From assembly GCA_030142905.1 (NCBI GenBank), contig JASJOG010000185.1, forward strand, positions 62,001-126,000: a stretch of DNA of 64,000 nucleotides, given 5' to 3'. The notes beneath the pieces were generated by a model. It had not been told where the DNA came from. It saw only the letters and a program-made list of their open reading frames with translations, and searched no databases. Origin of the DNA: Heliopora coerulea (taxonomy: Eukaryota; Cnidaria; Anthozoa; Scleralcyonacea; Helioporidae). The position numbers and the translations under genes were made by a program. Each line of letters starts with the position of its first letter. Position 1 is the stretch's first letter. Shown piece after piece: positions 47,201-59,200 of the stretch.

Positions 47201-50200
47201 AATAAAGAAAGTGGAAAAGAGCCCATGTTAGCATTAAGCGATGGATTGAGTTTGCGGATAAGCAGACTTTCTCTGAGGAGAAGTTCAGAGTTAAGAGAAG
47301 AAGAAGACAAGATAGTGAAGTCATCAGGCGAGACAGGGTGTCCAGTGTCACAATGATGTGACAGGATGCTAGTCGGAGGAGGATTGACTCGTTTTTTGCC
47401 AGTAAGGGCAGAAATGCCCAAGTGCTCTGAGATTCGTGTGTGGAGAAGCCGACTCGTCTGGCCGACATACAACGAACTACAACGTTGACACTTAAAACGG
47501 TAAACGACACGAGATCTCAAAGCCTTGGGAATCCTGTCCTTGAAGACAAAAAAGTGAGACAATCGGAGGGAAGGGCGGAAAACAAAGCGAAGGTTAATGT
47601 GAGGGAAAGTACTGGAGCATAACTTCCGAATCTGAGTGCGAATTTGGAGGCTATGCTGACCAGTGTAGGGAAGGCAAAAGTAAACGATTTTCTTGGGGGC
47701 GAGGGAAACTTTGGGGGAGGGTAAGAAAATCTTATCAAGAAACCGGCGAATGCATGTGTCCATGAATGAAATAGGATAACCATTAAGTGAAAGCGTTTTC
47801 TTAAGATTTTGAAGATGCGAGTCAAAATTAAAATAGGAGGAGCAAATACTAAAATAGCGATTAAGAAGGGAAGATATTAATCCTGTTTTGTAAACAGACG
47901 GAATAAAACTATTATAGTTGGTGTATAAGCCAGTAAAAGTGGGTTTACTGGCTTTACTTTCTCTACTTCAGTTTTTCATAAACCCACTTTTACTGGCTTA
48001 TACACCAACTATAATAGTTTTATTCCGTCTGTTTACAAAACAGGATTAATATCTTCCCTTCTTAATCGCTATTTTAGTATTTGCTCCTCCTATTTTAATT
48101 TTGACTCGCATCTTCAAAATCTTAAGAAAACGCTTTCACTTAATGGTTATCCTATTTCATTCATGGACACATGCATTCGCCGGTTTCTTGATAAGATTTT
48201 CTTACCCTCCCCCAAAGTTTCCCTCGCCCCCAAGAAAATCGTTTACTTTTGCCTTCCCTACACTGGTCAGCATAGCCTCCAAATTCGCACTCAGATTCGG
48301 AAGTTATGCTCCAGTACTTTCCCTCACATTAACCTTCGCTTTGTTTTCCGCCCTTCCCTCCGATTGTCTCACTTTTTTGTCTTCAAGGACAGGATTCCCA
48401 AGGCTTTGAGATCTCGTGTCGTTTACCGTTTTAAGTGTCAACGTTGTAGTTCGTTGTATGTCGGCCAGACGAGTCGGCTTCTCCACACACGAATCTCAGA
48501 GCACTTGGGCATTTCTGCCCTTACTGGCAAAAAACGAGTCAATCCTCCTCCGACTAGCATCCTGTCACATCATTGTGACACTGGACACCCTGTCTCGCCT
48601 GATGACTTCACTATCTTGTCTTCTTCTTCTCTTAACTCTGAACTTCTCCTCAGAGAAAGTCTGCTTATCCGCAAACTCAATCCATCGCTTAATGCTAACA
48701 TGGGCTCTTTTCCACTTTCTTTATTTTAAGACATTTCGTTTCTCGACCCTTCCATTACATCTCAGTCTGCTGTTTCCTTGTGCCCTTCCCACTTCCGCTC
48801 CTACGCCAATATCTCGTTTACTTATCATGTAACATACCATTATATATCATCACCTTGTAATATAGTTTTTCATTCATTCTCTGAGGATGTTGCGTGTAGC
48901 AACGAAACGTTAGAATTACATTTTAAACCTCTAATATGCCTATTTTGCGTGTTTTTTGCTGGGCTTTATTATTTCTTCTCCGTTTGCGATTTCCGCCTGG
49001 TACCTCTGTCGTCCATCGAGTAAAATTGCAGCTAAGTCGTATTTTGGATCTTTCAAGGCGTTTTTTCGTATTTTTGACGACCGGCCACCCACTATTATTT
49101 GTTGTTCGATTTCAAAGTTCACGTCAGTGAATTCACACGTTTGCGCCAACGATCTTAGTCGAGTATGGAACTGGTCTAACGTTTCGTCGCCTTCTTGTCT
49201 AGCTTGTCGAAAACTATATACTTCGTAACGCCAATTTCGTTGCGGTTCAAAGTGCTCTTTCAACTTTGCTTTTGCCACGTTGTAGTCATCGTCGTCTCCA
49301 GTGTCTACGAGTTGTTTGAAGATCTCTCTCACTCTTGAGCCAGCTTGATATAACAATAATGCTCTTTTACGCATAGGATCAGTTATCCCGCTAGCTAAAA
49401 TGAACATATCGAAGTCTTCTATCCAGTTCTTCCAGCGTGCAGCAAGACTGGCGCCAACTTCGGCGTCTGGGTTAAATTCTGGCATCGGTTGGATAGATAC
49501 GGCCTGTGTCGTGTGGATTATTTGTTGAGTTGAACTTCCGTCTTCTTCGGATCCCATCCTCGTCGCCAATATAAAGGTTCCGTCTTAAAGAGTCTTGAGG
49601 CCTTGTAGTTTCTATAGCTTTATTACATATATATACATACATACAAATCTTCTGTTCGCGCTCACAGTCTCTTCTGCAGTGCTTCCACTTTCAAAAATTG
49701 AAAAATCCTTATTTTTTCCTGATTTGGACTAAAATTTCCTTCAAAATAATTGTAATTTCCTTCAAATTTCCTTCAAGTATTTCTTCACTTTTAAGTTGAT
49801 TTTGGCAAAATTGCGTAAGACTATTGCAAAAGAAAAACGTTTTGAATATTGTTTGCAGCTTTAACATACTTTTACCACCTGGATTTACAAATTCTTTGCT
49901 TTTCACATAACACATAAAGCAACAAGATCAGTGAATGTGAAACGTCTAAACTCTAAAAGGATACTACAAATGTATAATATGAACGTATGTTTATTTGTTG
50001 TTGGAGATTTTTGCAGTTTTCATGTAAGTACATTTATCTCCAAAAACCGAAATGCAAACGAAGTTCTCACTTTTGAGTTAAACGTTATTGTTAACATAGT
50101 TTTTGGAGGAAATCCTTTCTCAGTTCTTTAACTTCCTCGTCTGTCGCACTTGACTTGCATTTGGAAGCAAGTTGCAGAATTCTCTTGTTTGGCTGTAGAC

Positions 50201-53200
50201 TGGCGGCACACCAATGACCATTCTTCATGCTTATCTTGCTTTGGAGCAACGAGACCAAAGTTGATGACTTTAACGAATTTCTATTATCAGGTTTAACTAA
50301 TTTCAGCTGGCTAAAGATTCTTTCGACCGCCACATTTGCAAACGGTAAGGACGAAAGTATACCCACAAATCTCATAAGGCACGGGTATCTTGCTTCACCA
50401 GTTGGAGTTTTGGAATCACGGACTATCAACCAGTATTCATCCCAATGCAGATCAGGATTGATTCCCTCTTCAAGAGCGTGTTGTCTCCATTCCATGTCAA
50501 GCTGTTTGATGTTGAGAATATCTGTAAGATAAGGCAACAATTTGGTGATCGTTCCTAGGGAACTAGGCGTGCGGGAAGCCGCATTGGCCGGTAAGAGACA
50601 TTCCACAATTCTATATACGTCTGCGTCTAAATCAAATCTTCTTTGCATCTGCAAAATGCTTTCGATAAAGCTTTTACAGTCCTCTAAAAACTTGGTAACA
50701 TCTTGTGGTTGGGCTTCGCCTTCAATTTCCGCTAGAGTCGCTGATGCAGCTAAGCCAAGATAGGTTTGACGCAGAGGAACATGTTGATTGACGTCTGCAG
50801 GGTTAAGATCTTTGGGTTCCGTCGCTTTAACAATGTCAAGTTTCATGAAGTCACTTGCAATCGATCGCATGAGGCTCTCTACCTCTCGTTTCAGGATATG
50901 AAGAAGAGGTCGCTCGCTTTGGAATAGCCGATTAAACCCGTTGAAACGACTGAGCTGAAAGCTTAAAAACTCAAGATAAGCTTGAACAAAACGATTCCGA
51001 AGAGACGCTAGAATACGGTCGTTAGAATGAGACGGGTCTTCATTGGCGGTTAGGGTAAAGTAATGTGTCAAAGCTAGGTACTGTTCAAGAATGCGGTTAA
51101 CGCATGCTTCTAGTGAAAGCCAACGCGTCTGGCAGGGAGACAACAAGTTGAGTGGTTCAGTGTCAAAAAAGGTCTGGAACTCTTGATAGACGTCATGTCG
51201 TTTTGAAGAGCGATGGAAATGGGCGTATATGTCTCTACAGAGGTCTTCAACACTCTTTGGCAATTTCAAAGCAGCCTGGGACGAGAAAAGATGAATTAGG
51301 TGGCATGAACATTTGATGATCTGTATGTGGGGGAACTCAGACTTTAATAGTTGAGAGACGGAGTTATACTGCCCGAACATCACATTGGTCGTATCCGATG
51401 AGTATCCAATTATGTTAACCAAGGGGATGTTAAGTTGGTTGAATGTCTCTTTGATCTTTGAATAGATACCTTGCGCAGTACCATCTTCAGTTTCGATCAT
51501 ATCCACCAACCAGTACTGCATTTCAAATTTAGGCACGTCAAAAAAACAGGCAACAATTGCGAGCTGTTTTTTTGTGCTTTTATCAGTGGCTTCGTCAATT
51601 ATGATGCTAAACATACGAGCACGCAGCAAAGATACCATTTGCTCGAGATAATCAAATCCTAGAACTTGCCGAATGATGTTTGTTGCCTTTTGCTTGCCAA
51701 GCGTCACCTTCTTGAACGCAGAATCATTTGGAAAAAGAGAGCGAAGAACTTTAATTAGGTCATCGGATAGCGACAGAGGTAAATTGTGCTGCACAATAAA
51801 TGCACATAACTTTATTTCCATGGAAGCTGTAGTATCAGCACTTGTTGCTTGGGTCATCATTTGTTGAAGTGAGCCAGATGAGGTCGCTGTCTTGATATTT
51901 TCTTTATGTTTTTTGCTCGTTGAGTGACGTTTTATGCCAGTTTTTGAACATGTTATGAACTTGTCACACACTTTACAGTATGGCTTCGCTTTATTATTTT
52001 TCCCAATTTTTCTTAGAAGCCAGCTTCTGAACTCAACAATTTGTAACCAGCTGTCCATGAAAAGCTGCTCTCGTGGTGCAGAAGTACGCTTTCGATTGGG
52101 ATGGTTGTTTGCTCAGATGAGCATCGTCAACTTCATCATCAAACTCGTCATCATCATACTCATACTCCGCCTCTGATATTTCTGCCTCACTCTCCATTCT
52201 CCTTCGGCCGATGTATTTAAATATTCATATATTTAAATTTGTAAAAGGAAAAAGTAGTTAAAAACACGTGCTTTTAAAAATTTTGAAAAAATCCTTCAAA
52301 ATTCCTATTTTTTCCTAAATTTCCTTCAGATTTCCCTCAAATTTGAATTTCCTTCACATTTCCTTCATATTGCCAAAATTTCCTTCGAAAAGGAAATTTC
52401 CTTCAAAATGGAAGCGCTGCTCTTCTGATCAACGGTAAGAATCGACAGCTCGTTAACAATTGTCCAATCAGATTGTCTATACGATGTGACGTCTCTTTCA
52501 AATTAACAATAACATGCAAATCTATTACAATGGTGACAGATTTCATTGCCGAGTTGAAAGACGTAATAACATCCAGATTAAGGGAGATTGTTTCTAGTGT
52601 TCATAGTGCTGATAATTTCCACATATCAGATGAGCTTCAAGAAATTCAGAAGCTTGTCATTGTCTTAGACTCCTTGACAAGAATACCAGAAGAAATATTT
52701 AATTTGTTGAGCAGTGCGTGGTCAATTTTAGAGTGCTCAGGGATGAACATCAGAGAAAATGCTGTTTTCACTGGATAACCAGGTAGACCAAAGTATGCAG
52801 TTAGCAAGGAACAGCTTGCAATACTTGTAAAAGCCAGGTTTAGTATCCGTTCAATCTCAGAGCTACTTCGTATGAGTTCATGGACTGTAAAATGACAAAT
52901 GCAAGAATACAGTCTTTCAGTGTATTCCCTTTACACAGAAATACAAGATAATGAGATGACATAGTGAGAGCAACTAAAAGAACAAATCCAAAATGTGGAT
53001 TAAAAATGTTGACGGGACACCTTGGCTCAAGGGGTATATTCATCATCAGACATCATATGAGAGAAGCTCTTTCATGAGTTGATCCCCAGGGAGTGGCTAC
53101 TTGATGGTGCACGGCAATTAAATGATGTATATACAAGGGAATAAGGCCACTTGGACTCTGGCATTTTGATGGCAATCATAAACTTGTCAAATGGTATTTT

Positions 53201-56200
53201 GTTGTTCACGGGTGCGAGGATGGCTTCACACATGTGTATTTACCCTGCAATGCTAACAATGAAGCTGCCACAGTATTCTAAAATTTCATAAAAGCAGTAT
53301 AAAACTGGGGATTGCCCTCCAGAACCAGGTGTGATGTTGTTAGGGAACTGAAAATGTGGATGTTGTCAAGAATAAGTTAAACACTTGTGGTCCAGGTAAG
53401 GGGTCAGCTCTTGTGGGTAAGAGAATGCACAATCAACAAATTGAGCACCTCTGGTGGGATGTATTTAAGGATGTTTTAAACAATTGCCACAATCTGTTTT
53501 AATTAATGGAGGATCTGAATATCTTGGACTATTAAGCAGAGAATGACTTATAGTGCTTACATTATGCATTCCTTCATCACATAAACTATTGTTTGGATGA
53601 ATGGTCTGCTGCCTGGTTGAGACATCCCATGTCCACAGCAAACAACTATACACCCCTTCAGCTTTCGGTCCAAGGTTCATTGATGACATCTGAAGAAGGT
53701 ACCAATCCTACTGAAGTAACTGACAAGTATGGTATTGACTGGGATGGACCTATCCCACTTGATGACAGTTTAGTAGACATTCCACCAGCTAGTCCTGCTT
53801 TAACAAGTGAACAACTTACACAGTTTGAGGAAAGAACTATGGCACTTCAAGAATCAACATTAACAGAAGACAAACTTAAGCTTTACAAACTTGCTAAAAA
53901 ATATCTTCACCCTTAGTTAAATGTCAAATTCATGGCACCCCTCTGAATGAGCTACTTTTCTCACAAACCAAAATGCAACATCAGTTAGAACAAGGTGGTT
54001 GGTTGCTTTTATTGTGTATATTTGAATTGAACTTGTACAATTCGTTTTATAGATCAACAGCAAAACAGTTTCAACACAACTCTAAACACAACTGCATTGA
54101 AAAATTAATATTACTTCATATAACTAAACCTTTAGACACCTTTAAATGGCAAGTGTTTTCAAAGCAAAATTTGCCTCGAATACCATCAATATCTATTTTA
54201 ATGGTATATTTCTTTAAAAATTGCTAAAGCAATGGCATTAAAACATTATATTGCAAATATGTGCAAAGTACAAAGATTTTTTACCAAATGTAATTCTTAT
54301 CCTGAGAAACATTTTCCTGTTTCAAATGACTGTGTAGAACAGTTCATTTAAAGGTTCATCAAAGTTTAAAAATCCAAATATCAATGAAACAAGCATAACT
54401 GAAACAGCCACCTGTGAATTGTGGTAAAACTGTTAATAAATTACTTTAGCATATTGGAGACCAGTTTAACAAATTACATGTCATAGTACAGCCCAGGAAT
54501 CTTCAATTGGCAGCTTGCTGTCTAGATGTGGCCCATGAAACCTTGAATCTATTAAAATTTTGTGGCTTGGGAACGCCAAACAACCACGGCCTTTTCCATC
54601 CATAAAACCGGACACTGTAAAAGAAAAAATCTCTGGCCTCCACAGTACGTAGACTATGCAGTAGATCTCGAAGTGCGGTACACGCCGCCAACACGATCAC
54701 TCGTTGCTCAATAGTCGATTATTTATCATGGGAAAATCAGTAATTTTAAAGAAAATTGGACAATTTTAAAGGCTGTTGACTCTCCTCGGCATGTTTTCAC
54801 TTAAAATTTGACAATTATACACCAAGAACCAACACGTTGAAAGTTCTTCAATTTCTTCGATGTAACCTACACAAAATATATGGCGCACCTTGAAAAGTGG
54901 TCACTCCAATATGGCCGCCACGGCTGACTTCCGGCTTCACTTTTTGAACAATAGTTGCTCTATCCAGTCCTATTTTTCAGATCAGTGAGAAAGCCAGACT
55001 CGCGGAGAAAAACAATCAAGTTAGTGGTCAGCGGTTCGGTCAGGGGTTTTAAATAATACGTCATGGTAGGTCTACCATAATACCATCGTTCGTGGGGAAA
55101 AAGCCGCCATTTTAAAAATTTTTACATTTTCTATTACATTCTGTTTAAATTGTGGAAAATCCGAAAATTTGACTTTGAAAAATTTGACAAAAAAATTTGT
55201 CTGAGTTTATTTATCAATAAAATTATCAAATTTGCTTCGTAAGCGCTGTCTACAGGTTTGTTATCATTTAGCAGTTGATATCCAATAAAAACGCAACCTC
55301 GTACCCAGGCTCTATAATGGCAACGGGGCATTTGGTGAAATGCAAAAAACCCTAGTGGCAACCCTGATAAACGAGGGAGTTGCGTTTTGGGAGCGAACAA
55401 GAACATTACAATGGCAACGAGGATCTAAAACAACCCACTGAAACAAGGTTTTGACAACACAAAGGTCAGTACGTTCCAAATTATCTTTATTCATCTTAAG
55501 TGACATTCAGCTACGCGAAAGCCTAAACGCTCGTTGTCCATACGTGGTGGGAGAAACAAGCACAAAAGCAAACGAAACGTTTCACATAACATTCACATTG
55601 CAAGCAATGGCAGCAGCCCTACCAACATTCCCGTCCTTTGATCCTAATGTCGATCTGGGCGCACCAGGCGTCAGATTCAAGAAATACATCTCTCGCTTTC
55701 GAAACTTGCTCACCGCAACAAACATCACTGATCCCAAACGTCAAAAGGCCCTCCTATTACATTATGCAGGTGCAGAAGTCAACAACATTTTTGAAACACT
55801 AACAATCAGCGAATCAACAGAAGAAGAAACTGATCTAGACGTCACAATTAAAGCGTTGTCGGATTACTTCACGCCGAAGCAGAATCCTGTGTTCGAAGAG
55901 TAAATTTCGCACCGCCAAACAAGCAGCTGGTGAGTCTCTTATGACCTATTACACACGACTCAAACAGCTATCACTCACCTGCGAATTCGCCAACGTCGAT
56001 CGAGAAATCACGTCTCAAATTGTCCAGCACGGCCGATCACATAGGCTTCGACGAAAAGCTCTCGCTGACCCAACCACCACTCGCGAAACTTCTTGATATG
56101 GGCAAGGCAATGGAGTTGGCCGATACCCAAGCAGCAAGCCTGGAGAAACAACAACGACCCGAGAGTGCCAACCGCCTGACAGCCAGAAGTCGCCGGAGCA

Positions 56201-59200
56201 ACCCGAACAACAACACGCGACGCGACTCGCGGGACAAAAAAAATAAACCACCCCCTCGTACGACTCCCAGTGTAAAATGCCGAAACTGCGGAGGTAACTA
56301 CCCTCACGCAGGAGGAAAAACTGCTTGTCCAGCCCACGGAAAGGAATGCAGATCGTGCGGAAAGCTCAACCATTATCAATCTGTATGTCTCCAAGGAAGA
56401 CGTCCACAAAAAGCATCTGCCACCAGACAAACCAAGCGAGCTCCGCTATCACACAAACCCCCACGACAAGAAGTTCGTATTTTGAGCGAGGACGAAGGAA
56501 CTGAAGACAGTGATGAATATGGATTATTCAGCATCAACGTGAACAGCGTGAACTCCGATTGCAGAAAACAGCCAACGTTTGATGTCAACATCGCGGGAAC
56601 ACCGCTGACCATAATGGCAGACTCAGGCTCAAGCATAAACATTCTCGATGAGCAAGACTACAACCGGCTTTCTACGCGACCACGTTTGCAGAAAACACGC
56701 ATTAAAATCTACCCTTACCAGACAGAGACGCCCCTACCTGTTCTAGGCAGATTCACGGCTCCGATTACATCCGACACGACCAACCGTACTGAAATATTCT
56801 ATGTGGTGAAAGGGACAGGTGGATCTCTACTAAGCTGGCGTGCGTGCGTCTACCGACTTGGAACTCCTCAAAGTAGTGAAGCCCATAAAACATCGACGGG
56901 TCCTCACTGTCGACCAGCTGACTACCAAGTATCAGGACTTATTCCAAAGACTTGGCAAGCTAAAAAATTACCCAGTTCATCTCCATATCGATGAAGATAT
57001 ACCACCAGTTGCCCAACCACACAGGCGTGTGCCATTCCATGTGCGCAAACAACTTGAAGAGCAGCTAAGTAAGGATGAGACACTCGGTGTCGTAGAGCGA
57101 GTTGAAGGATCTACCCCTTGGGTGTCACCCACTGATGTGGCGCCGAAGCCGAAATCACCAGGGAGAATACGTGTATGCGTTGACATGCGTCGCGCCAACG
57201 CAGCCATCAAGCGTGAACGGCACATTACACCGACAGTCAAAGAAATAGTCGGCGACTTAAACGGCGCGACCGTCTTCAGTAAGCTTGATCTTAATCAAGG
57301 TTACAACCAGCTGGAGCTGGCACCGGAGTCGAGGTATGTAACCACTTTCAGCACTCATCTTGGCCTCATGCGATACAAGCGTCTGAACTTCGGCATATCC
57401 AGTGCCGCAGAAGTCTTCCAAAACGCCATTCGGGAGACCCTTGAAGGCATTAAAGGCGCAGTCAATATCAGCAACGATATACTTCTCTTCGGCAAGAACC
57501 AAGACGAGCACAACCACGCACTTGAAGAAGTATTCCAGCGACTTCAGGACAGAGGTCTGACCTTGAACCCACTCAAGTGTGAGTACAGCAAAAAAAAAGC
57601 TTCAATTCCTGGGGTATGTCTTTGGCGAAGGCGGCATGGCCCCCGACCCAAAGAAAGTTAAGGCCATCTTAAACCTCAAAGTTCCAACATCAGTTACAGA
57701 GGTCCGTAGCCTGCTAGGCATGACCAACTACTGTTCCCGATTCATCGAGGGATATGCAACAATAACCCAACCGCTGCGAGCGCTCACCCACAAGAATCAC
57801 ACCTGGGAGTGGGCCAACAAACACGACAATTCTTTGACTCAGTTTAAACATGCCTTAGCCAATGCACCGGTCACGGCGTACTTTGACCCTGCCAAAACGA
57901 CTGAACTCTCCGTCGATGCAAGCCCCGTCGGTTTGGGTGCCATTCTAGCACAAGCTGATCTCATGACAGGAGAGAGGAATGTTATCGCCTATGCCAGCCG
58001 CTCTCTAACCAGCCCGGAACAGCGCTATAGCCAAACGGAACGCGAGGCTCTCGCAGTTGTATGGGCGTGTGAACACTTCCACCTCTACGTGTACGGCAAA
58101 CCCGTAGATATCTACATGGATCACAAACCTCTTTTAGCCATTTACGGAAACGCGAACTCGAAGCCACCAGCACGCATTGAGAGATGGGCACTCCGACTAC
58201 AGCCCTACCAGATAACCGTGCACTACAGAAAAGGCGAAGGAAACCCTGCCGACTACATGTCGAGGCACCCATTGAGGCACACACAACCCGTTAGCAGACA
58301 GGAAAAGATCGCTGAAGAATACATCAACTATATTGCCACCACTTCAGCTACGACTGCACTCACTCTCAACACTATCGCAGAAGCCACAGCGCGTGACCCG
58401 ACTCTTCAAGCAGTTACGGAGGCGTTGCAAACAGGCAAGTGGCACGAATCAGCCGAGTATCCCAAGGTTGACCCCGCTGCCTTTCGTACATACGAACGCC
58501 TCAAAGAGGAGCTGGCCATTGGAACAACAACGCAGGTCATCATTCGAGGAACGAAATTGGTGATCCCAAAGGAGCTACAGCGTCGTGTCGTAGACCTGGC
58601 CCACGAAGGTCACCAAGGGATTACGAAGACCAAGGCATTATTGAGAGAAAAAGCATGGTTTCCGAGAATCAACCAACTAGTAGAAGAACGCGTGAAGTCC
58701 TGCCTCGCGTGTCAAATAGCTACACCGGAGACGTCACGTGAGCCTCTGCAAATGTCCCCCTAACCTGATCGAGTGTGGCAAGAGATCAGCATTGACTTCG
58801 CGGAACTATCAACAGGTGACTACCTTTTAGTAGTCTCCGACGATTACTCCCGTTATCCAGTTGTCGAAATACTTCGTTCGCTGGTAGCCCAAACGGTAAT
58901 TCCAAAGCTCCAGAAGATTTTCTCAGAGTTTGGTATTCCAGAAATTGCGAAAACCGACAATGGTCCTCCATTCAACTCTAACGCATTCGCAACCTTTTCT
59001 GCAAACCTGGGATTTACCCACAGAAAGATTACCCCGCATTGGCCAAGAGCCAACGGTGAGGTAGAGTGTTTTATGCGGACAGTCAAGAAGATTGTAAAGA
59101 TCGCACTCACCGAACAGAAACCATGGCGGGAAGAATTAACTCAATTCTTAACGAACTTTAGAGCTACACCACACAGCTCCACAGGCAAGGCCCCTGCGAC

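Larger units (their letters stand above)
46944..49009. mobile_element. Palindromic pair of Penelope-like elements
   Basis: 13-bp TSD CGTCCATCGAGTA (46931-46943, 49010-49022). Arms 46944-47946 and 47980-48982 are reverse complements with no mismatch noticed, around a 33-bp spacer. Each arm carries the same 5'-truncated ORF: minus 47763-47197 and plus 48163-48729, 188 codons (KIVYFCLPYTGQHSLQIRTQ, then GIY-YIG nuclease CQRCSSLYVGQTSRLLHTRI and ESLLIRKLNPSLN). The two copies are joined by their 5' ends, with 3' ends outward. The right copy continues 27 bp further than the left (TTTGCGATTTCCGCCTGG). Confidence 0.9.
44563..52529 (-). mobile_element. Gypsy-1: young Ty3/Gypsy element lacking RT and RNase H
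   Basis: 5-bp TSD ATGGT (44558-44562, 52530-52534). LTRs: 44563-44777 (215 bp) and 49570-49676 plus 52428-52529 (209 bp); by eye they differ by one base and a 6-bp microsatellite change, so the insertion is recent. Purine tract AAAAAAAGGGGGTGA precedes the 3' LTR. Gag runs from 49569 to about 49023 and continues at 46930. Two CCHC knuckles, a DTGA protease and a full integrase (HHCC; DFYGPL..KTDNGPPFNS..QGNAEAE) end at 44791. RT and RNase H are absent without loss of frame: the linker KPVKLSIDQQ, which precedes RT in Gypsy-2, runs directly into the pre-integrase segment. Insertions: a Penelope pair in gag and a hAT in one LTR. Confidence 0.93.
43847..54987 (+). mobile_element. Transposon with long TIRs, 8-bp TSD and an integrase-core gene
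   Basis: Ends CAC(C/T)GATCTGAAAAATAG are inverted repeats matching for about 34 bp, and similarity continues to about 100 bp (CCATATTGGAGTGACCACTTT at 43929 and its complement at 54896-54916). TSD AGAAAGCC is at 43839-43846 and 54988-54995. Without Gypsy-1 the element is about 3.2 kb. Its only recognisable gene is the integrase-core pseudogene at 52530-53916, whose start codon region is where Gypsy-1 inserted. I do not recognise the superfamily. Confidence 0.8.
43613..55366. mobile_element. hAT-type element inserted in the Gypsy-2 5' LTR
   Basis: Ends CAAGGTTGCCACT and AGTGGCAACCCTG with 8-bp TSD ATAAACGA (43605-43612 and 55367-55374); removing it rebuilds a 106-bp LTR of the same length as the 3' one. 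Its own sequence is only about 605 bp (43613-43846 and 54996-55366), non-coding, with TTTGGTGAAAT repeats. The rest is a younger insertion. Confidence 0.9.

Noticed and set aside
46944..49009. Assembly artefact explanation for the palindrome
   Set aside because: Provisionally rejected because a 13-bp target duplication flanks the whole unit and the two ends differ by 27 bp; still worth long-read confirmation.
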